This document shows, piece by piece, positions 18,580 to 27,989 of a DNA stretch of 64,000 nucleotides. The notes under the pieces are model-generated. The model did not search any database. It was not told the DNA's origin and saw nothing but the letters and a program-made list of their open reading frames with translations. Numbering within the stretch: position 1 is the first letter of the stretch; each line of letters opens with the position of its first letter. Source of the DNA: Bifidobacteriaceae bacterium (GTDB taxonomy: Bacteria > Actinomycetota > Actinomycetes > Actinomycetales > WQXJ01); NCBI GenBank assembly GCA_031270825.1, contig JAISXH010000059.1, forward strand, positions 1 to 64,000. The letters are read 5' to 3'. The translations under genes were made by a program, and so were the position numbers.

Positions 18580-18583
18580 GGCC

Positions 18584-18847
18584 TCAACTCATGGCGCCGA
18601 CTTGCAAGGCCAGGGCGGACTTGCGGTTGGCGGCCTGGTTCTTGTGGATCACGCCCTTGGAGACCGCCTTGTCGAGCTTGCGGGAGGCGGCCCGAAGGGC
18701 CTCGGTGGCCTTGTCCTTGTCGCCCTCGGCTATCGCCTCGCGGGTGCGGCGCACATAGGTCTTCAGCTCGGACTTGACAGCCTTGTTGCGGAGGCGCCGC
18801 TTCTCATTGGTGCGGATGCGCTTGATCTGCGACTTGATGTTTGCCAC
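18584..18847 (-). CDS. rpsT: 30S ribosomal protein S20
   Basis: 87 residues, rich in Lys, Arg and Ala. It begins [21 protein letters not shown] and contains [13 protein letters not shown] and the C-terminal [13 protein letters not shown] of S20, which binds the 5' domain of 16S rRNA. GTG 18847 is preferred over the longer frame to 18910 because it gives the canonical N-terminus and has AAGGAAG about 9 nt upstream. S20 lies opposite to holA and before lepA, the usual actinobacterial order. A hairpin follows the stop. Confidence 0.96.
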   Translation of the reverse strand: MANIKSQIKRIRTNEKRRLRNKAVKSELKTYVRRTREAIAEGDKDKATEALRAASRKLDKAVSKGVIHKNQAANRKSALALQVGAMS

Positions 18848-19054
18848 GTGCGATTTCTTCCTTGGTCTAAACGGTAGGCTGCCGCTATTCGGACCTGCGG
18901 TGACAGCCAACCGGATATGCTACCAGGCTCCGGCGCGACCTCTCAGATGCTGGGACGCCCTGACATAGGCCACAGCCAGGGCATCGTGGCCTATACCCTG
19001 TGGGGGAGTCCGAACCTGCCCGTGGACGGACCGTCAAGACAGGAGGCATGAATA

Positions 19055-19642
19055 GTGATCTCAATTCCCGGAATCGTTGTAGGACCTGGCGGCAAAGCCC
19101 TGGCCAGCATCGATGACTACGTGATGCGCCCGCCGACGCAGGTCGACGTGTTCGTCGACTACATGTGCCCCTACTGCCGCCGCTTCGAGCGCGACAACGG
19201 CGCGGCCATCCAGGACATGGTCGACCACGATGTCGCGGCGTTGATCATGCACCCGATTTCGATCCTGGACCGCCTGTCCCGCGGCACCTTGTATTCCACC
19301 CGTGCGGCGGCCGCGGCCTACGCCGTGGCGGCGGGCGCCCCGGACAAGTTCGGGGAGTTCAACACGGCCTTGTTCACCCATCAGCCGGCCGAAGGCAGTG
19401 AGGGCCTGTCTGAACCGGAGCTGGAGAATCTGGGCCATACCATCGGGATCGAGCCGAAGGTGACCCGGACCTTCGCCGACAAGTCCTTCCTCACAACTGT
19501 GGTCTCCAACACCCAGGCGGCCATCGACCTCGGTCTGCAGGGCACGCCGACGGTGTTGCTGGGGAGCCACCACCAAGAGACCTTCCAGTGGGACGGCGCC
19601 AGGCCGATAGCCGAAGCGCTCGGCTCTATGGCCGCTCGCTGA
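19055..19642 (+). CDS. Thioredoxin-fold DsbA-like protein without signal peptide
   Basis: 195-residue protein of the DsbA/thioredoxin-4 family. The redox motif is Cys38-Pro-Tyr-Cys41 in VDVFVDYMCPYCRRFE. A cis-Pro loop follows in LQGTPTVLLG near 167-176. There is no signal peptide or membrane helix, so it probably works in the cytoplasm or as a soluble domain, unlike most secreted DsbA relatives. GTG 19055 has AGGAGG (19041-19046) 8 nt upstream. An overlapping ATG at 19048 is in another frame. Its substrate is unknown. Confidence 0.82.
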   Translation: MISIPGIVVGPGGKALASIDDYVMRPPTQVDVFVDYMCPYCRRFERDNGAAIQDMVDHDVAALIMHPISILDRLSRGTLYSTRAAAAAYAVAAGAPDKFGEFNTALFTHQPAEGSEGLSEPELENLGHTIGIEPKVTRTFADKSFLTTVVSNTQAAIDLGLQGTPTVLLGSHHQETFQWDGARPIAEALGSMAAR

Positions 19643-19655
19643 TCGCGGGCCGCAT

Positions 19656-19717
19656 CCCACCCGCCGGGCCGCGGCTCGCGGGCCTCCTCCCGCCCGCCGG
19701 GCGGCAGCTCGCGGGCC
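19656..19717. repeat. 29-bp direct repeat, two copies
   Basis: Copies at 19656-19684 and 19689-19717 differ at three positions and are separated by TCCT. They lie just after the DsbA-like gene. Each contains CCGCCGGGC and GCTCGCGGGCC blocks. Confidence 0.6.
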
Positions 19718-19835
19718 GGTCCGGGGCCCGGACACCGGGCCGCGCCTGTCAGGCCGGGCCGTTCGACCCGCCGGCGCCGCCGAACCCAAACGTCGGCGAT
19801 GCCGCGACGTGGGCAGACGGCATCGTGCGGGGCCT

Positions 19836-19936
19836 GGCAAACCGGTGAACGAACCGGTTTCCTAGGCCGAGGCGGCGTTTGCCTTCCGCGTTTCCGCTGG
19901 TCAGCGTTCCGCCGCCCTGCGTCACCACGCTCCTAG
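19836..19936 (-). repeat. Dispersed two-hairpin element, copy 1 (5' hairpin truncated)
   Basis: Read on the minus strand, this copy starts CTAGGAGCGTGGTG and then jumps straight to the central body (GCGGAACGCTGACC, GCGGAAACGCGGAAGGCAA). About 24 bp holding the second arm of the 5' hairpin are missing. It ends with the intact 3' hairpin AAACCGGT/ACCGGTTT. The first bases of the element provide the TAG stop codon of the upstream minus-strand gene. Confidence 0.8.
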
Positions 19937-21354
19937 CTGAAGGTGATGATGCCGCGGCGGTTGACGCCAGTGGCAGTCTTGCCGTCCGGCGCCCAGAACA
20001 TCTCGTTGGCCAACATGCCAGGCGTGTCTCTTTTCGGCCGGCCGTACATGGCCCAGGCGGGCCAACCGGCGGCGGCGTACTTCGCGGCCACGGCCGAATC
20101 GTCCTTGGGGCCCTCGGCCCTGATCGTCGTCATGGTCGCGGCCCAGCCGACACCTTCGTGGCGGGGATCTTCGCGCCGCATCAGACCGTATTTCTTGAGC
20201 ACGCTGTGATATACGATGTGCCGCGCCAGCAAGCCGGCCAAAGCGCCCACCCCCAGGAGCACGAGCAACCCGGCGGCGACCGGCCAATTCGACAACCCAA
20301 AGAAAGTGGCCCCGAAAAGAGCCGGCGCGCCCCCGAAAAACAAAACGACCGCCAGGCCGAGCAGCGCGCCAAAGCCGGCGGCATGTCGGTTGAGCTTGGG
20401 GAGGTCGACCGGCAGGGACCCGACGGCCTCGCCGGTTTGGCCGTTGACGCCGAAGTACCGCAGTTCGCCCTCGACGGGCAGGTAGTAGACCACCCAAGCA
20501 GGCAGCAAGGTGTGGTGGTGACGATGTCGCCGAACGGTGCTGAAACCCCACAATTTGAGTAGGCTGCAGCGGTCGTAGGCCTTGAAGACCTGGGTGGCCA
20601 GGACGCACCGAGCCGCCATATCGGCGTGGACGGCGGTCTCGGTGGCGACGTCCGCGAAATCCAGATCGCGGCGCTCGGTCTGGAAGCCCGCCAAGTAGCC
20701 CGGCGTGAAGGGGACTTGGCGCCTCAGGTCCCAGGGTTGAAGGCGGTTCATCACCTGGTCCGCGCGGGTGGCCCGAAGCGCTGGCTGGATCAGGTTCTCG
20801 ATTTGGATCTGGCCGCTGGCCCAGACCCGGTGGCTGACGGAGTCGGGAAACGAGCCGCCGCCCTCGGCCGTGGTCTCCAGGTCGGCGTCGATCACGATGT
20901 AGGGGAAATAGACCCCGATGAGCGGATCCTGTCTCAGCTTCGAATAGAACTCCGGAGCCAGGTATCGCTTGCCGACCAGCCAGGCCTCCAGGATGGCCTG
21001 GGCCTGCTCGCGCGAAATCGCGAACGGGACCACCGTGTCGGGGGCGAACTCGCCGCTTAGTTGGTCCAACAAGACCATGGGGCTGCGGCAGTAGGCGCAA
21101 TTGGTCGAAGCCGCTGTCGAACTCAGGAGCATGAACGCGGCTCCGCAAGACGCGCAGGAGGCGTTCACTATCCCGGCGCCGGGGCTGGGGCCGGGGCCAG
21201 CGGCCGACGCCTCCGGCGGACGGGGCTGAGGCGCTCCAACCACGGCCGGCGCCGTCACGCCGCCGCAGGCCTGGCAGCGCAGCAGACCGGAATTCGCGTC
21301 GAAACTGACCGGCCAGCCGCAGGTTGGGCATGTGAATCCTTGGACTTCGTTCAC
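19933..21354 (-). CDS. Zinc-ribbon membrane protein of unknown function
   Basis: 473 residues. Four CxxC pairs in the first 90 residues (CPTC, CQAC, CASC, CAYC) form two zinc ribbons, the second like the TFIIB or hydrogenase-maturation type. A central soluble domain contains PFTPGYLAGFQTER. Two membrane helices follow near 305-335 and 342-368, and then a cytoplasmic C-terminal domain. The start GTG 21354 has GAGGGAGG 5 nt upstream. The stop codon lies at the edge of a dispersed repeat, so the last residues may have been shaped by that insertion. Similar zinc-ribbon membrane proteins often accompany SPFH proteins; one such gene is at 38401 here. Confidence 0.75.
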   Translation of the reverse strand: MNEVQGFTCPTCGWPVSFDANSGLLRCQACGGVTAPAVVGAPQPRPPEASAAGPGPSPGAGIVNASCASCGAAFMLLSSTAASTNCAYCRSPMVLLDQLSGEFAPDTVVPFAISREQAQAILEAWLVGKRYLAPEFYSKLRQDPLIGVYFPYIVIDADLETTAEGGGSFPDSVSHRVWASGQIQIENLIQPALRATRADQVMNRLQPWDLRRQVPFTPGYLAGFQTERRDLDFADVATETAVHADMAARCVLATQVFKAYDRCSLLKLWGFSTVRRHRHHHTLLPAWVVYYLPVEGELRYFGVNGQTGEAVGSLPVDLPKLNRHAAGFGALLGLAVVLFFGGAPALFGATFFGLSNWPVAAGLLVLLGVGALAGLLARHIVYHSVLKKYGLMRREDPRHEGVGWAATMTTIRAEGPKDDSAVAAKYAAAGWPAWAMYGRPKRDTPGMLANEMFWAPDGKTATGVNRRGIITFS

Positions 21355-21452
21355 CGGTACCTCCCTCGCCGGATCGTGCGCCTAGTTCGTTTTGATCCTA
21401 CTCAGGGCCGGGAGCGGGCCCGTCCGCCAGCCGGTCTGCGGCTGGCGCACAC

Positions 21453-21458
21453 TATGAT
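21453..21458 (+). promoter_or_regulatory. TATGAT -10 element, leaderless lepA start
   Basis: TATGAT is followed after 8 nt by GTG 21467. No Shine-Dalgarno sequence is present. Confidence 0.5.
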
Positions 21459-21466
21459 TGCGCCTT

Positions 21467-23281
21467 GTGTCCAGCCTTGATGCCCAGTTGATTCGCAACT
21501 TCTGCATCATCGCGCACATCGATCATGGGAAATCGACCCTGGCGGACCGGATGCTGGTGAAGACCGGCGTGGTGGACCAACGGACCATGCGGGACCAATA
21601 TCTCGACCGCATGGACATTGAACGGGAGCGCGGCATCACCATCAAGTCCCAGGCGGTGCGCATGCCCTGGACGGTTGGGGACCAGGAATACACCCTCAAC
21701 ATGATTGACACCCCAGGGCACGTCGATTTCTCCTACGAAGTCTCCCGTTCGCTGGCCGCTTGCGAGGGCGCGGTGCTGTTGGTCGATGCCGCCCAGGGCA
21801 TCGAGGCGCAGACTCTGGCAAATCTCTACTTGGCGCTGGAAGGCGATCTTGACATCATCCCGGTGCTGAACAAGATCGACCTGCCGGCCGCCCAGCCGGA
21901 CAAGTACGCCGAGGAACTGGCTCATCTCATTGGCGGCAGTCCCGACGACTGCTTGAGAGTGTCCGGCAAAACCGGTCAAGGCGTCGCGGAGTTGCTAGAC
22001 GACATCGTCCGCCAGGTCACCCCGCCGGCCGGTGACGCCGACGCCCCCGCCCGGGCGCTCATCTTCGACTCGGTCTATGACAGCTATCGCGGCGTGGTGA
22101 CCTATGTGCGGGTGGTCGACGGCCACCTGTCCGCCCGCGAGCGGATTGCCATGATGTCGACCAAAGCCAGCCACGAACTGCTCGAGATCGGCGTCATCTC
22201 GCCGGAGCCCACGCCGACCGCCGGGCTGGCCGTGGGCGAGGTCGGCTACCTGATCACCGGCGTCAAGGATGTGCGTCAGTCGCGGGTCGGAGACACCGTG
22301 ACTGGTTCGACCCGGCCGGCCCAAGAGGCGCTGGCCGGATACCGCGATCCCAAACCGATGGTCTTTTCCGGGCTTTACCCCATCGACGGGTCGGATTACC
22401 CGGCTTTGCGCGACGCTTTGGACAAGCTCAAATTGAACGATGCCGCCTTCACCTACGAGCCGGAGACATCCGCCGCGCTCGGCTTCGGTTTCCGCTGCGG
22501 CTTCCTGGGTCTGTTGCATTTGGAGATCATCCGCGAGCGTCTGGAGCGGGAGTTCGGGTTGGATCTGATCTCGACGGCGCCGAACGTGGTTTACGAGGTG
22601 ACGCTGGATGACGGCAGCGTCTACCAGGTGACCAATCCGTCGGAATTTCCAGTTGGCAAGATCGCCTCGGTCCGCGAGCCGATTGTGCGCGCCACCATCT
22701 TGACGCCCAGCGAATTCACCGGCGCGATCATGGACCTGTGCCAATCGCGGCGCGGCGCGATGCTAGGCATGGACTACCTCTCCCAGGACCGCTTGGAACT
22801 GCGTTACATCCTGCCGCTGGCCGAGATCGTTTTCGACTTCTTCGACCAGCTGAAGTCCCGGACCAAGGGTTACGCCTCGCTGGACTATGAGCCGGACGGG
22901 ACCGCCGAGGCCGACCTGGTCAAAGTCGACGTCCTGTTGCAAGGCGAGCAGGTTGACGCCTTCTCGGCGATTGTGCACAAAGACAAGGCCTACGCCTACG
23001 GCGTCATGATGGTCGGCCGGCTGCGCAAGTTGATTCCCCGCCAGCAATTCGAGGTGCCGATCCAAGCGGCCATCGGCTCGCGCGTGATCGCCCGCGAGAA
23101 CGTCCGGGCGTTGCGCAAAGACGTGCTGGCCAAATGCTACGGCGGCGACATCACCCGCAAGCGGAAGCTGCTGGAGAAGCAAAAAGAAGGCAAGAAGCGG
23201 ATGAAGACGATCGGGCGGGTGGAAATCCCGCAGGAGGCCTTCATCGCGGCGCTGGCCTCGGACGTCGACTCGCCCAAGTGA
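21467..23281 (+). CDS. lepA: Elongation factor 4 (LepA), back-translocating GTPase
   Basis: Ribosome-binding GTPase of about 604 residues. G1 is AHIDHGKST at about 16-24, the switch I region carries RGITIKSQ, G3 is DTPGH, and G4 is NKID. The LepA-specific C-terminal domain ends [21 protein letters not shown], which tells it apart from EF-G and TypA. GTG 21467 is 8 nt after TATGAT; TTG 21458 is an alternative. The stop overlaps the hemW ATG by one base (TGATG), so translation is coupled. The lepA-hemW pairing is normal in actinobacteria. Confidence 0.96.
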   Translation: MSSLDAQLIRNFCIIAHIDHGKSTLADRMLVKTGVVDQRTMRDQYLDRMDIERERGITIKSQAVRMPWTVGDQEYTLNMIDTPGHVDFSYEVSRSLAACEGAVLLVDAAQGIEAQTLANLYLALEGDLDIIPVLNKIDLPAAQPDKYAEELAHLIGGSPDDCLRVSGKTGQGVAELLDDIVRQVTPPAGDADAPARALIFDSVYDSYRGVVTYVRVVDGHLSARERIAMMSTKASHELLEIGVISPEPTPTAGLAVGEVGYLITGVKDVRQSRVGDTVTGSTRPAQEALAGYRDPKPMVFSGLYPIDGSDYPALRDALDKLKLNDAAFTYEPETSAALGFGFRCGFLGLLHLEIIRERLEREFGLDLISTAPNVVYEVTLDDGSVYQVTNPSEFPVGKIASVREPIVRATILTPSEFTGAIMDLCQSRRGAMLGMDYLSQDRLELRYILPLAEIVFDFFDQLKSRTKGYASLDYEPDGTAEADLVKVDVLLQGEQVDAFSAIVHKDKAYAYGVMMVGRLRKLIPRQQFEVPIQAAIGSRVIARENVRALRKDVLAKCYGGDITRKRKLLEKQKEGKKRMKTIGRVEIPQEAFIAALASDVDSPK

Positions 23282-24639
23282 TGGCGCCGCCTTTCCAGAT
23301 CTATGTTCACGTGCCGTTTTGCGCTCGGCGCTGCGGGTACTGCGACTTCAACACCTACGTGGCCGGTCCGGAACGGCGCCGCGCTTTCGTCAACCACGCC
23401 CTGGCCGAACTGGAAATGGCCGGAGCCGAATTGGATGCGGCCGGTTCGCTTAGGAGCGTGGTGAATAACCACGCTCCGACCGTGTTGACGCCGGGCAGCG
23501 GGATGCTGACCAGCGGAAACGCGGCAGTAGGTGCTGCCCCGACCCTCGCAAGCCGGTTTATTCACCGGCTTGCTAGGCGCCCGGCCCAATCGGTGTTCTT
23601 CGGCGGCGGCACGCCGACACTGCTGAGCGCGGTCGAATTGGCGCGACTGGTCGGCGCGGTGCGGCGGATCTTTGGGATCGCGCCGGGCGCGGAAGTGACC
23701 GTGGAGGCGAACCCGGACACGATCGGTCCGGTCTATCTGGAGACGCTGGCCGCAGCCGGGTTCACGCGCCTGTCGCTGGGGATGCAATCGGCGGTGCCGC
23801 GAATCTTGGCGGCCCTGGACCGGTCGCACGATCCGGCCCGACTGCCCGAGGTGGTCCGGGCGGCAGCCCAGGCCGGCCTGGATGTGTCGGTGGACTTGAT
23901 TTACGGCACGCCCGGGGAAAGCTTGGCCGATTGGGAGGCCTCGCTGCGGGCCGCGCTCGACTTGGGCGTCCGCCACATCAGCGCCTACGCCTTGAGCCTG
24001 GAGCCGCACACGCCGATGGCGCGGCGGATCGCCGCCGGTCAGCTGGCGGCCATCGATCCAGACCAGCAGGCAGAGAAATACGAACTGGCGGACCGGCTCT
24101 TTCAGGGCGCCGGTCTGCACTGGTACGAGATCTCGAATTGGAGCCGTCCCGGATGCGAATCACGCCACAATCTTGGCTATTGGACGGGCGCTGACTGGCG
24201 GGGGATAGGGCCGGGCGCGCATTCGAGCATGGCGGCCGAGCGCTGGTGGAATGTCAAGTCGCCGGTCGCATATGGCCGGGCGTTGGAGGCCGGCCGCTCG
24301 CCCAAGGCCGGGGGAGAACGGCTCGACCAGGCGGCCTTGGCCTTGGAACGGGTGATGCTGCGGCTCCGGACAGCGCGCGGATTGGACTTGGCGGCGTTGT
24401 CTGATTCCGGCCGGGCGGCGGTCCCGGATCTAGTGGCTGAGGGCTTGGTCAGGGTCGTCGCGCCGTCGGATCGGTCGGCTGCGGCGTGCCCTGGCGGCGC
24501 CGAGGCTGGCGAGGCCGGGTTCGCCACCCAGGCCAGCCCCGATGTGAGCGGCGGCGGGACCCCGGGCGGGGTCCCGCGTTTGGTATTGACCAGGCGTGGC
24601 CGTCTGCTGGCAGACCTGGTGACCCGCCAACTGGTCTGA
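23281..24639 (+). CDS. hemW: Radical SAM heme chaperone HemW with an in-frame repeat insertion
   Basis: Radical SAM protein of 452 residues that delivers heme; formerly called HemN-like coproporphyrinogen oxidase. The cluster motif CARRCGYC is near 16-23, GGGTPTLL near 108, and the HemW C-terminal region contains RHNLGYW and GIGPGAHS. Relatives are about 380-410 residues. The excess is a foreign stretch at about residues 57-99 (23449-23577), starting LRSVVNNHAP and ending FIHRLAR, encoded by a copy of the dispersed two-hairpin element. It sits in the loop between the first helix and the GGGTP strand and keeps the frame, so the protein may still work. The start ATG 23281 overlaps the lepA stop. 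Confidence 0.93.
   Translation: MAPPFQIYVHVPFCARRCGYCDFNTYVAGPERRRAFVNHALAELEMAGAELDAAGSLRSVVNNHAPTVLTPGSGMLTSGNAAVGAAPTLASRFIHRLARRPAQSVFFGGGTPTLLSAVELARLVGAVRRIFGIAPGAEVTVEANPDTIGPVYLETLAAAGFTRLSLGMQSAVPRILAALDRSHDPARLPEVVRAAAQAGLDVSVDLIYGTPGESLADWEASLRAALDLGVRHISAYALSLEPHTPMARRIAAGQLAAIDPDQQAEKYELADRLFQGAGLHWYEISNWSRPGCESRHNLGYWTGADWRGIGPGAHSSMAAERWWNVKSPVAYGRALEAGRSPKAGGERLDQAALALERVMLRLRTARGLDLAALSDSGRAAVPDLVAEGLVRVVAPSDRSAAACPGGAEAGEAGFATQASPDVSGGGTPGGVPRLVLTRRGRLLADLVTRQLV
23449..23577 (+). repeat. Dispersed two-hairpin element, copy 2, inside hemW
   Basis: It starts CTTAGGAGCGTGG, pairs with CCACGCTCC as the 5' hairpin, continues with GACCGTGTTGACGCCGGGCAGCGG and the GCTGACCAGCGGAAACGCGG body, and ends in a 3' hairpin GCAAGCCGGT/CACCGGCTTGC. 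The element is read through in frame with hemW. Confidence 0.85.
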
Positions 24640-25354
24640 GCCTCGATCCACCGGTCTTGGTGTCGCGCTCCGCCGCATACGGGCGCCCCGGCAACCCCGC
24701 GCGGTGGTCTGCGACTCGAGTTCGACGGCCGATGAGCTGCAGAACGTCGAACTCGATCCGGATCGGGCGAGGCCGTCGGTGGGCGAGCCGGCAGGGTCGG
24801 CGCCGCTCGCACCCGGGCCAATGCCACAACCGCAGATCGCTGAAAGGACCGCAAGGGCCAACGCCGCTCGCCCGGGCCGGGCCGGGCCGGGCCAATGTTC
24901 ACCACAACCAGGGGCGCCATCGAAGCCCACCCGACCATCGCGCCTGCCGCCCCGGCCATCAGCAAGACCATCCAACAACCAACAGCCATCCCCGTGTGGG
25001 GAGGCCCCGAGACGCTGAGCGCTTTGACTTAACTCAGGTCTGAGTCCGAATCGCGACTGGCGCCACGGGTCTGGCGGATCGGCGAGGTCAGCGCGCCAAG
25101 AGTGTCCAGCAGTTAATAAGTCCGTTAATCGAGTGGCTGAGGCCGGGCCAGCGCACTAGCCTAGCGGGGGCGCGCACGGCGGAGCGCGTGGCCGGCAGGT
25201 ATGCCGGAATCCGGAGAATGCGCTGGATTCTTGGGCCGAAGCCATGTCCCCTCGCCCGTGCCCAGTCTGCGGCGGGCACTTTCGCAACCCACGTCAACAC
25301 GCCGGACGGTGGTTGCCCGCCACCGCCTTGATGAGGGACTGAAGGAGCGGAAGA
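24640..25354. other. 715-bp spacer without a convincing gene
   Basis: I see no gene I can support. On the minus strand, 24989 down to about 24700 contains hydrophobic patches in more than one frame, such as CWMVLLMAGAAGAMVGW, that could be the remains of a membrane protein, but no intact frame. A tandem GGGCC run is at about 24880-24897. A possible 32-codon ORF with a CxxC motif is at 25244. Confidence 0.4.
25244..25342 (+). CDS. Possible 32-residue protein with a CxxC knuckle
   Basis: ATG 25244 to TGA 25342. The product begins MSPRPCPVCGGHFRNPRQH and thus contains a Cys-x2-Cys...His arrangement like a small zinc finger. It ends 12 bp before the YwqG-like gene. There is no clear ribosome binding site or -10 at the usual distance. 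It may be a leader peptide, a decayed gene piece or chance. Confidence 0.2.
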   Translation: MSPRPCPVCGGHFRNPRQHAGRWLPATALMRD

Positions 25355-26320
25355 GTGAGTTTCTTGGAGCGGCTTTTCGGCGCCAACGCGCCGGGCGGCT
25401 CTGGCTCGGACGCCGCTAAGACGCCGGGGGGGCAGGCCGGCGCCGCGGCGCCGCCGGTCGAATCGAGGGTGCGCAAGAGCCGTCTGCGGGCCACCGCCCC
25501 GCCCGCGCCGGGGGCCGATCCTGACTTGACCGCTGATCTTTGGTCTGCCTGGACGGCCGTCACCGCCAGGGCGTCAGTCGAACTGACGCCAACCGCTGGG
25601 CCGCCGGGACCGCTGGACTCGAAGATCGGCGGTAGGCCGTACCTGGCTCCCGGCCAGGGGTGGCCTCGACCGCCTGGCGGGGGTCCGGAGCTGTTCTTGT
25701 TGGCGCAGATCAACCTGGGGCAGTTGCCGCCGTTGGAAGGCTTTCCCGAGCGCGGGCTGATTCAGTTCTTCATCGGCGGGAACGACACCCACGGGATGGA
25801 CTACCGGAACCCGGCGGACGGCATCGGGCACCTGGTCGTCGCTGTCCCCGACCCTCCGGCGGACGGATCCGGGGCGTCCGGCGGGCCGGACGTGGAACGG
25901 GCGGTCGCATACATGGCTGTGCCCTTCACCAACCCCGACGGCGTTCGGCTGGCGGGCAGGCCGGTGAATTCGCCGATGCCGCCCGACGACTTTCGCTTCG
26001 AGGCCGCCTTCGCGGAGTTCTTGGCCGCGCCGGCCAATCTCACTCTGGCCGAGCGTCTGCGCCGGGCCGGGTCCCTCGACCTGCGGCAAGTGTTCGCTTC
26101 GGGTGGTCATCGGTTGGGCGGTTATCCGCGTTTCGCGCATGACGACCCGCGTTTACGCGCCGACCTGGCCGGCTTCGCCACCCTCCTGCTGCAAGTCGAC
26201 TCCGATGAATCCGCCGGGATCGATTGGGGTGACGGCGGCGCCTGCGGCTTCTTCATCGAGCCGGAGCGGTTGGCGGCCCTCGACTTGTCTCGCACCCTCT
26301 ACTGGTGGGACTGCCTGTGA
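25355..26320 (+). CDS. YwqG-like DUF1963 protein
   Basis: 321 residues. After a disordered Ala/Gly/Pro-rich N-terminus (about 1-60), the DUF1963 fold is seen: SKIGGRPYLAPGQGWP near 90-105, LFLLAQINLGQLP near 112-124, GLIQFFIGGND, HRLGGYPRFAHDDPR near 250, and the final LLLQVDSD...WGDGGACGFFIEPE. The function of the family is unknown; Bacillus YwqG is its best known member. The start GTG 25355 has GGAG 8 nt upstream. It appears monocistronic. Confidence 0.85.
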   Translation: MSFLERLFGANAPGGSGSDAAKTPGGQAGAAAPPVESRVRKSRLRATAPPAPGADPDLTADLWSAWTAVTARASVELTPTAGPPGPLDSKIGGRPYLAPGQGWPRPPGGGPELFLLAQINLGQLPPLEGFPERGLIQFFIGGNDTHGMDYRNPADGIGHLVVAVPDPPADGSGASGGPDVERAVAYMAVPFTNPDGVRLAGRPVNSPMPPDDFRFEAAFAEFLAAPANLTLAERLRRAGSLDLRQVFASGGHRLGGYPRFAHDDPRLRADLAGFATLLLQVDSDESAGIDWGDGGACGFFIEPERLAALDLSRTLYWWDCL

Positions 26321-26564
26321 GCCATTGGCCCAGGCGTGTCCCCGTGTCGGTGTGGTTTCGGTTCCGCCGGGTCCGGTTTGGCCTGAGCGCCCGATGCCGT
26401 CCGGTCCCGCCCTCGGCCTGACCGCCAGGTCGCCGCGCGTCCGTTGGCGGCCCTGTCCCCGTGCGGCCGCAACGATGATCATGATTGTGGTCGCCGGCAT
26501 GTGACCGGGGCGGGGCTCAGGTAAACTTGGGCGCCGATCGCGGGGCGCCGCCCGCGTCCGCCTC

Positions 26565-26641
26565 GGGCCCATAGCTCAGCTGGTTAGAGCACCACGTTTA
26601 CACCGTGGGGGTCGGGAGTTCAAGTCTCTCTGGGCCCACCA
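26565..26641 (+). tRNA. tRNA-Val (anticodon UAC)
   Basis: 77 nt with encoded CCA. The acceptor stem GGGCCCA (26565-26571) pairs with TGGGCCC (26631-26637). The D arm has AGCTCAGCTGGTTAGAGC. The anticodon stem is CCACG/CGTGG with loop TTTACAC and anticodon TAC at 26599-26601. The T loop is TTCAAGT, and A73 precedes CCA. Decayed accessory genes start 90 bp downstream. I found no second copy of its 3' end in the region that would mark an attachment site. Confidence 0.95.
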
Positions 26642-26731
26642 TGTGTTCGATGTTCCAGCCCTGTCCTTGCCGGGGCGGGACTCGTGCTGATTCTCATACA
26701 CATCACTTACAGCGTGACGCGCAATTTGTGT

Positions 26732-27960
26732 ATGTCATGGTCTTCTGAAGAGCTTGTCGCACTATTGGAGTCGCTGCGCGAGCGGGGCGCAGACTCCACT
26801 CTCGTTGAGGCGAAGCTGGCTGCGGGCGGAGTGCCGAGTCTGGCTCAGACGCTGTGCGCCTTCGGCAACATGCCTGACGGCGGCGTGATCCTGCTGGCGT
26901 GGATAAGAACGCCAGTTCGCTGTTATCGGCGTCGATGATGTGGCGGCCATGGAGGCCGGCGTCGCCGCCCAAGCGAGAACCGCCGTCGTGCCCCCGGTGC
27001 AGACCTCTTTCGAGACCGCCGCCGTCTCTAATCGGACTGTCGTGGTGGTGACCGTTTCAGGATTGCCTGCCGTGGACAAGCCATGCCGAGCCAAGGGACG
27101 CGCTTACCTGCGGCAAGCCGATGGCGACTACGTGATGTCAACTCAAGAGGTGGCTCAGCTTGTGGCCTTGCAGGATCGGCCGCGCTTCGACTCGCACCCC
27201 GTGCCGGGTTCTTCCGCGGCCGACTTGGACAAGTCCTTGGTCGGGGACTACCTCGATGAGGCACGGGCGTCGTCTCGCCGACTGGCCGAAGCCAGCGACG
27301 AGCGAGTGCTTCGGCTGAAAGGCGTCACGGTTGATGGGCAACTAACCGTCGCCGGTCTGTACGGACTGGGTAGTTACCCGCAGCAGTTCGCGCCGTCGCT
27401 GTCGGTGACGGCGGCCGCTGCGCCAGCAGACCGAAGTGTGCGAATGTCGGACTTGGCGCATCTCGACGGTCCGGTCACAGACTTGCTGGACCAGAGCGTT
27501 GAGTGGGTGGCCCGAAACACCCGCAATGCGGTGGCTTACGACTCCGACGGCCACGCGCATGACGAGCCCGAGATCCCCTTGGGCGCCGTTCGTGAACTCG
27601 TTGCGAATGCTCTAGTTCACTAAGACTTGTCGGCGCGCACACAATCGAAACGGGTGGAGATTCGTCTGCTACCGACTCGGCTGGTGATCACGAATCCCGG
27701 CGGCCTATGGGGACTTAGTAGAGATCAACTGGGCATGGCGCGCGGCAAGTCTGCGGTCAACGAGTTCCTTTATGACGTCGGACGACTCGTCACAACTCGC
27801 AACGGCCACCGCCTGATCGAAGGCGAAGGCGGCGGTATCCGGGAAGCGCAAGACGTGCTGCCTGAGGCCGGCCTACCCGCGCCGCTGTTCATCGATACGG
27901 GTGTGTCCTTCACGGCAATCATCTATCGCCACCGGGCCGAGAACTCACGGCCCCCGATCC
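26732..27960 (+). pseudogene. Broken COG2865 protein (AlbA_2 domain, predicted ATP-dependent regulator)
   Basis: The intact family is an AlbA_2 domain plus a GHKL-like ATP-binding C-terminus of about 400-450 residues. Pieces appear in order: MSWSSEELVALLESLRERG at 26732, PSLAQTLCAFGNMPDGG, then from about 26918 in another frame IGVDDVAAMEAGVA, then GRAYLRQADGDYVMS, RELVANALVH, PTRLVITNPGGLWG and FIDTGVSFTA. Two single-base losses between about 26900 and 26918 shift the frame. A TAA at 27621-27623 replaces the codon expected between NALVH and DLS. At least three lesions make it non-functional. Its end runs in frame into the MerR gene. Confidence 0.8.
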
Positions 27961-27989
27961 GCCAAGCAGACTCGGCCGTCCCGGCGTCC

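Noticed and set aside
24704..25018. A 104-codon plus-strand ORF after hemW
   Set aside because: The product is Pro/Ala/Arg low complexity, with no start signal and no resemblance to a protein.
26565..26641. tRNA-Val as the attachment site of an integrated element reaching to about 34.7 kb
   Set aside because: I found no second copy of the tRNA 3' end in the region and no integrase, so only the position next to a tRNA suggests it.
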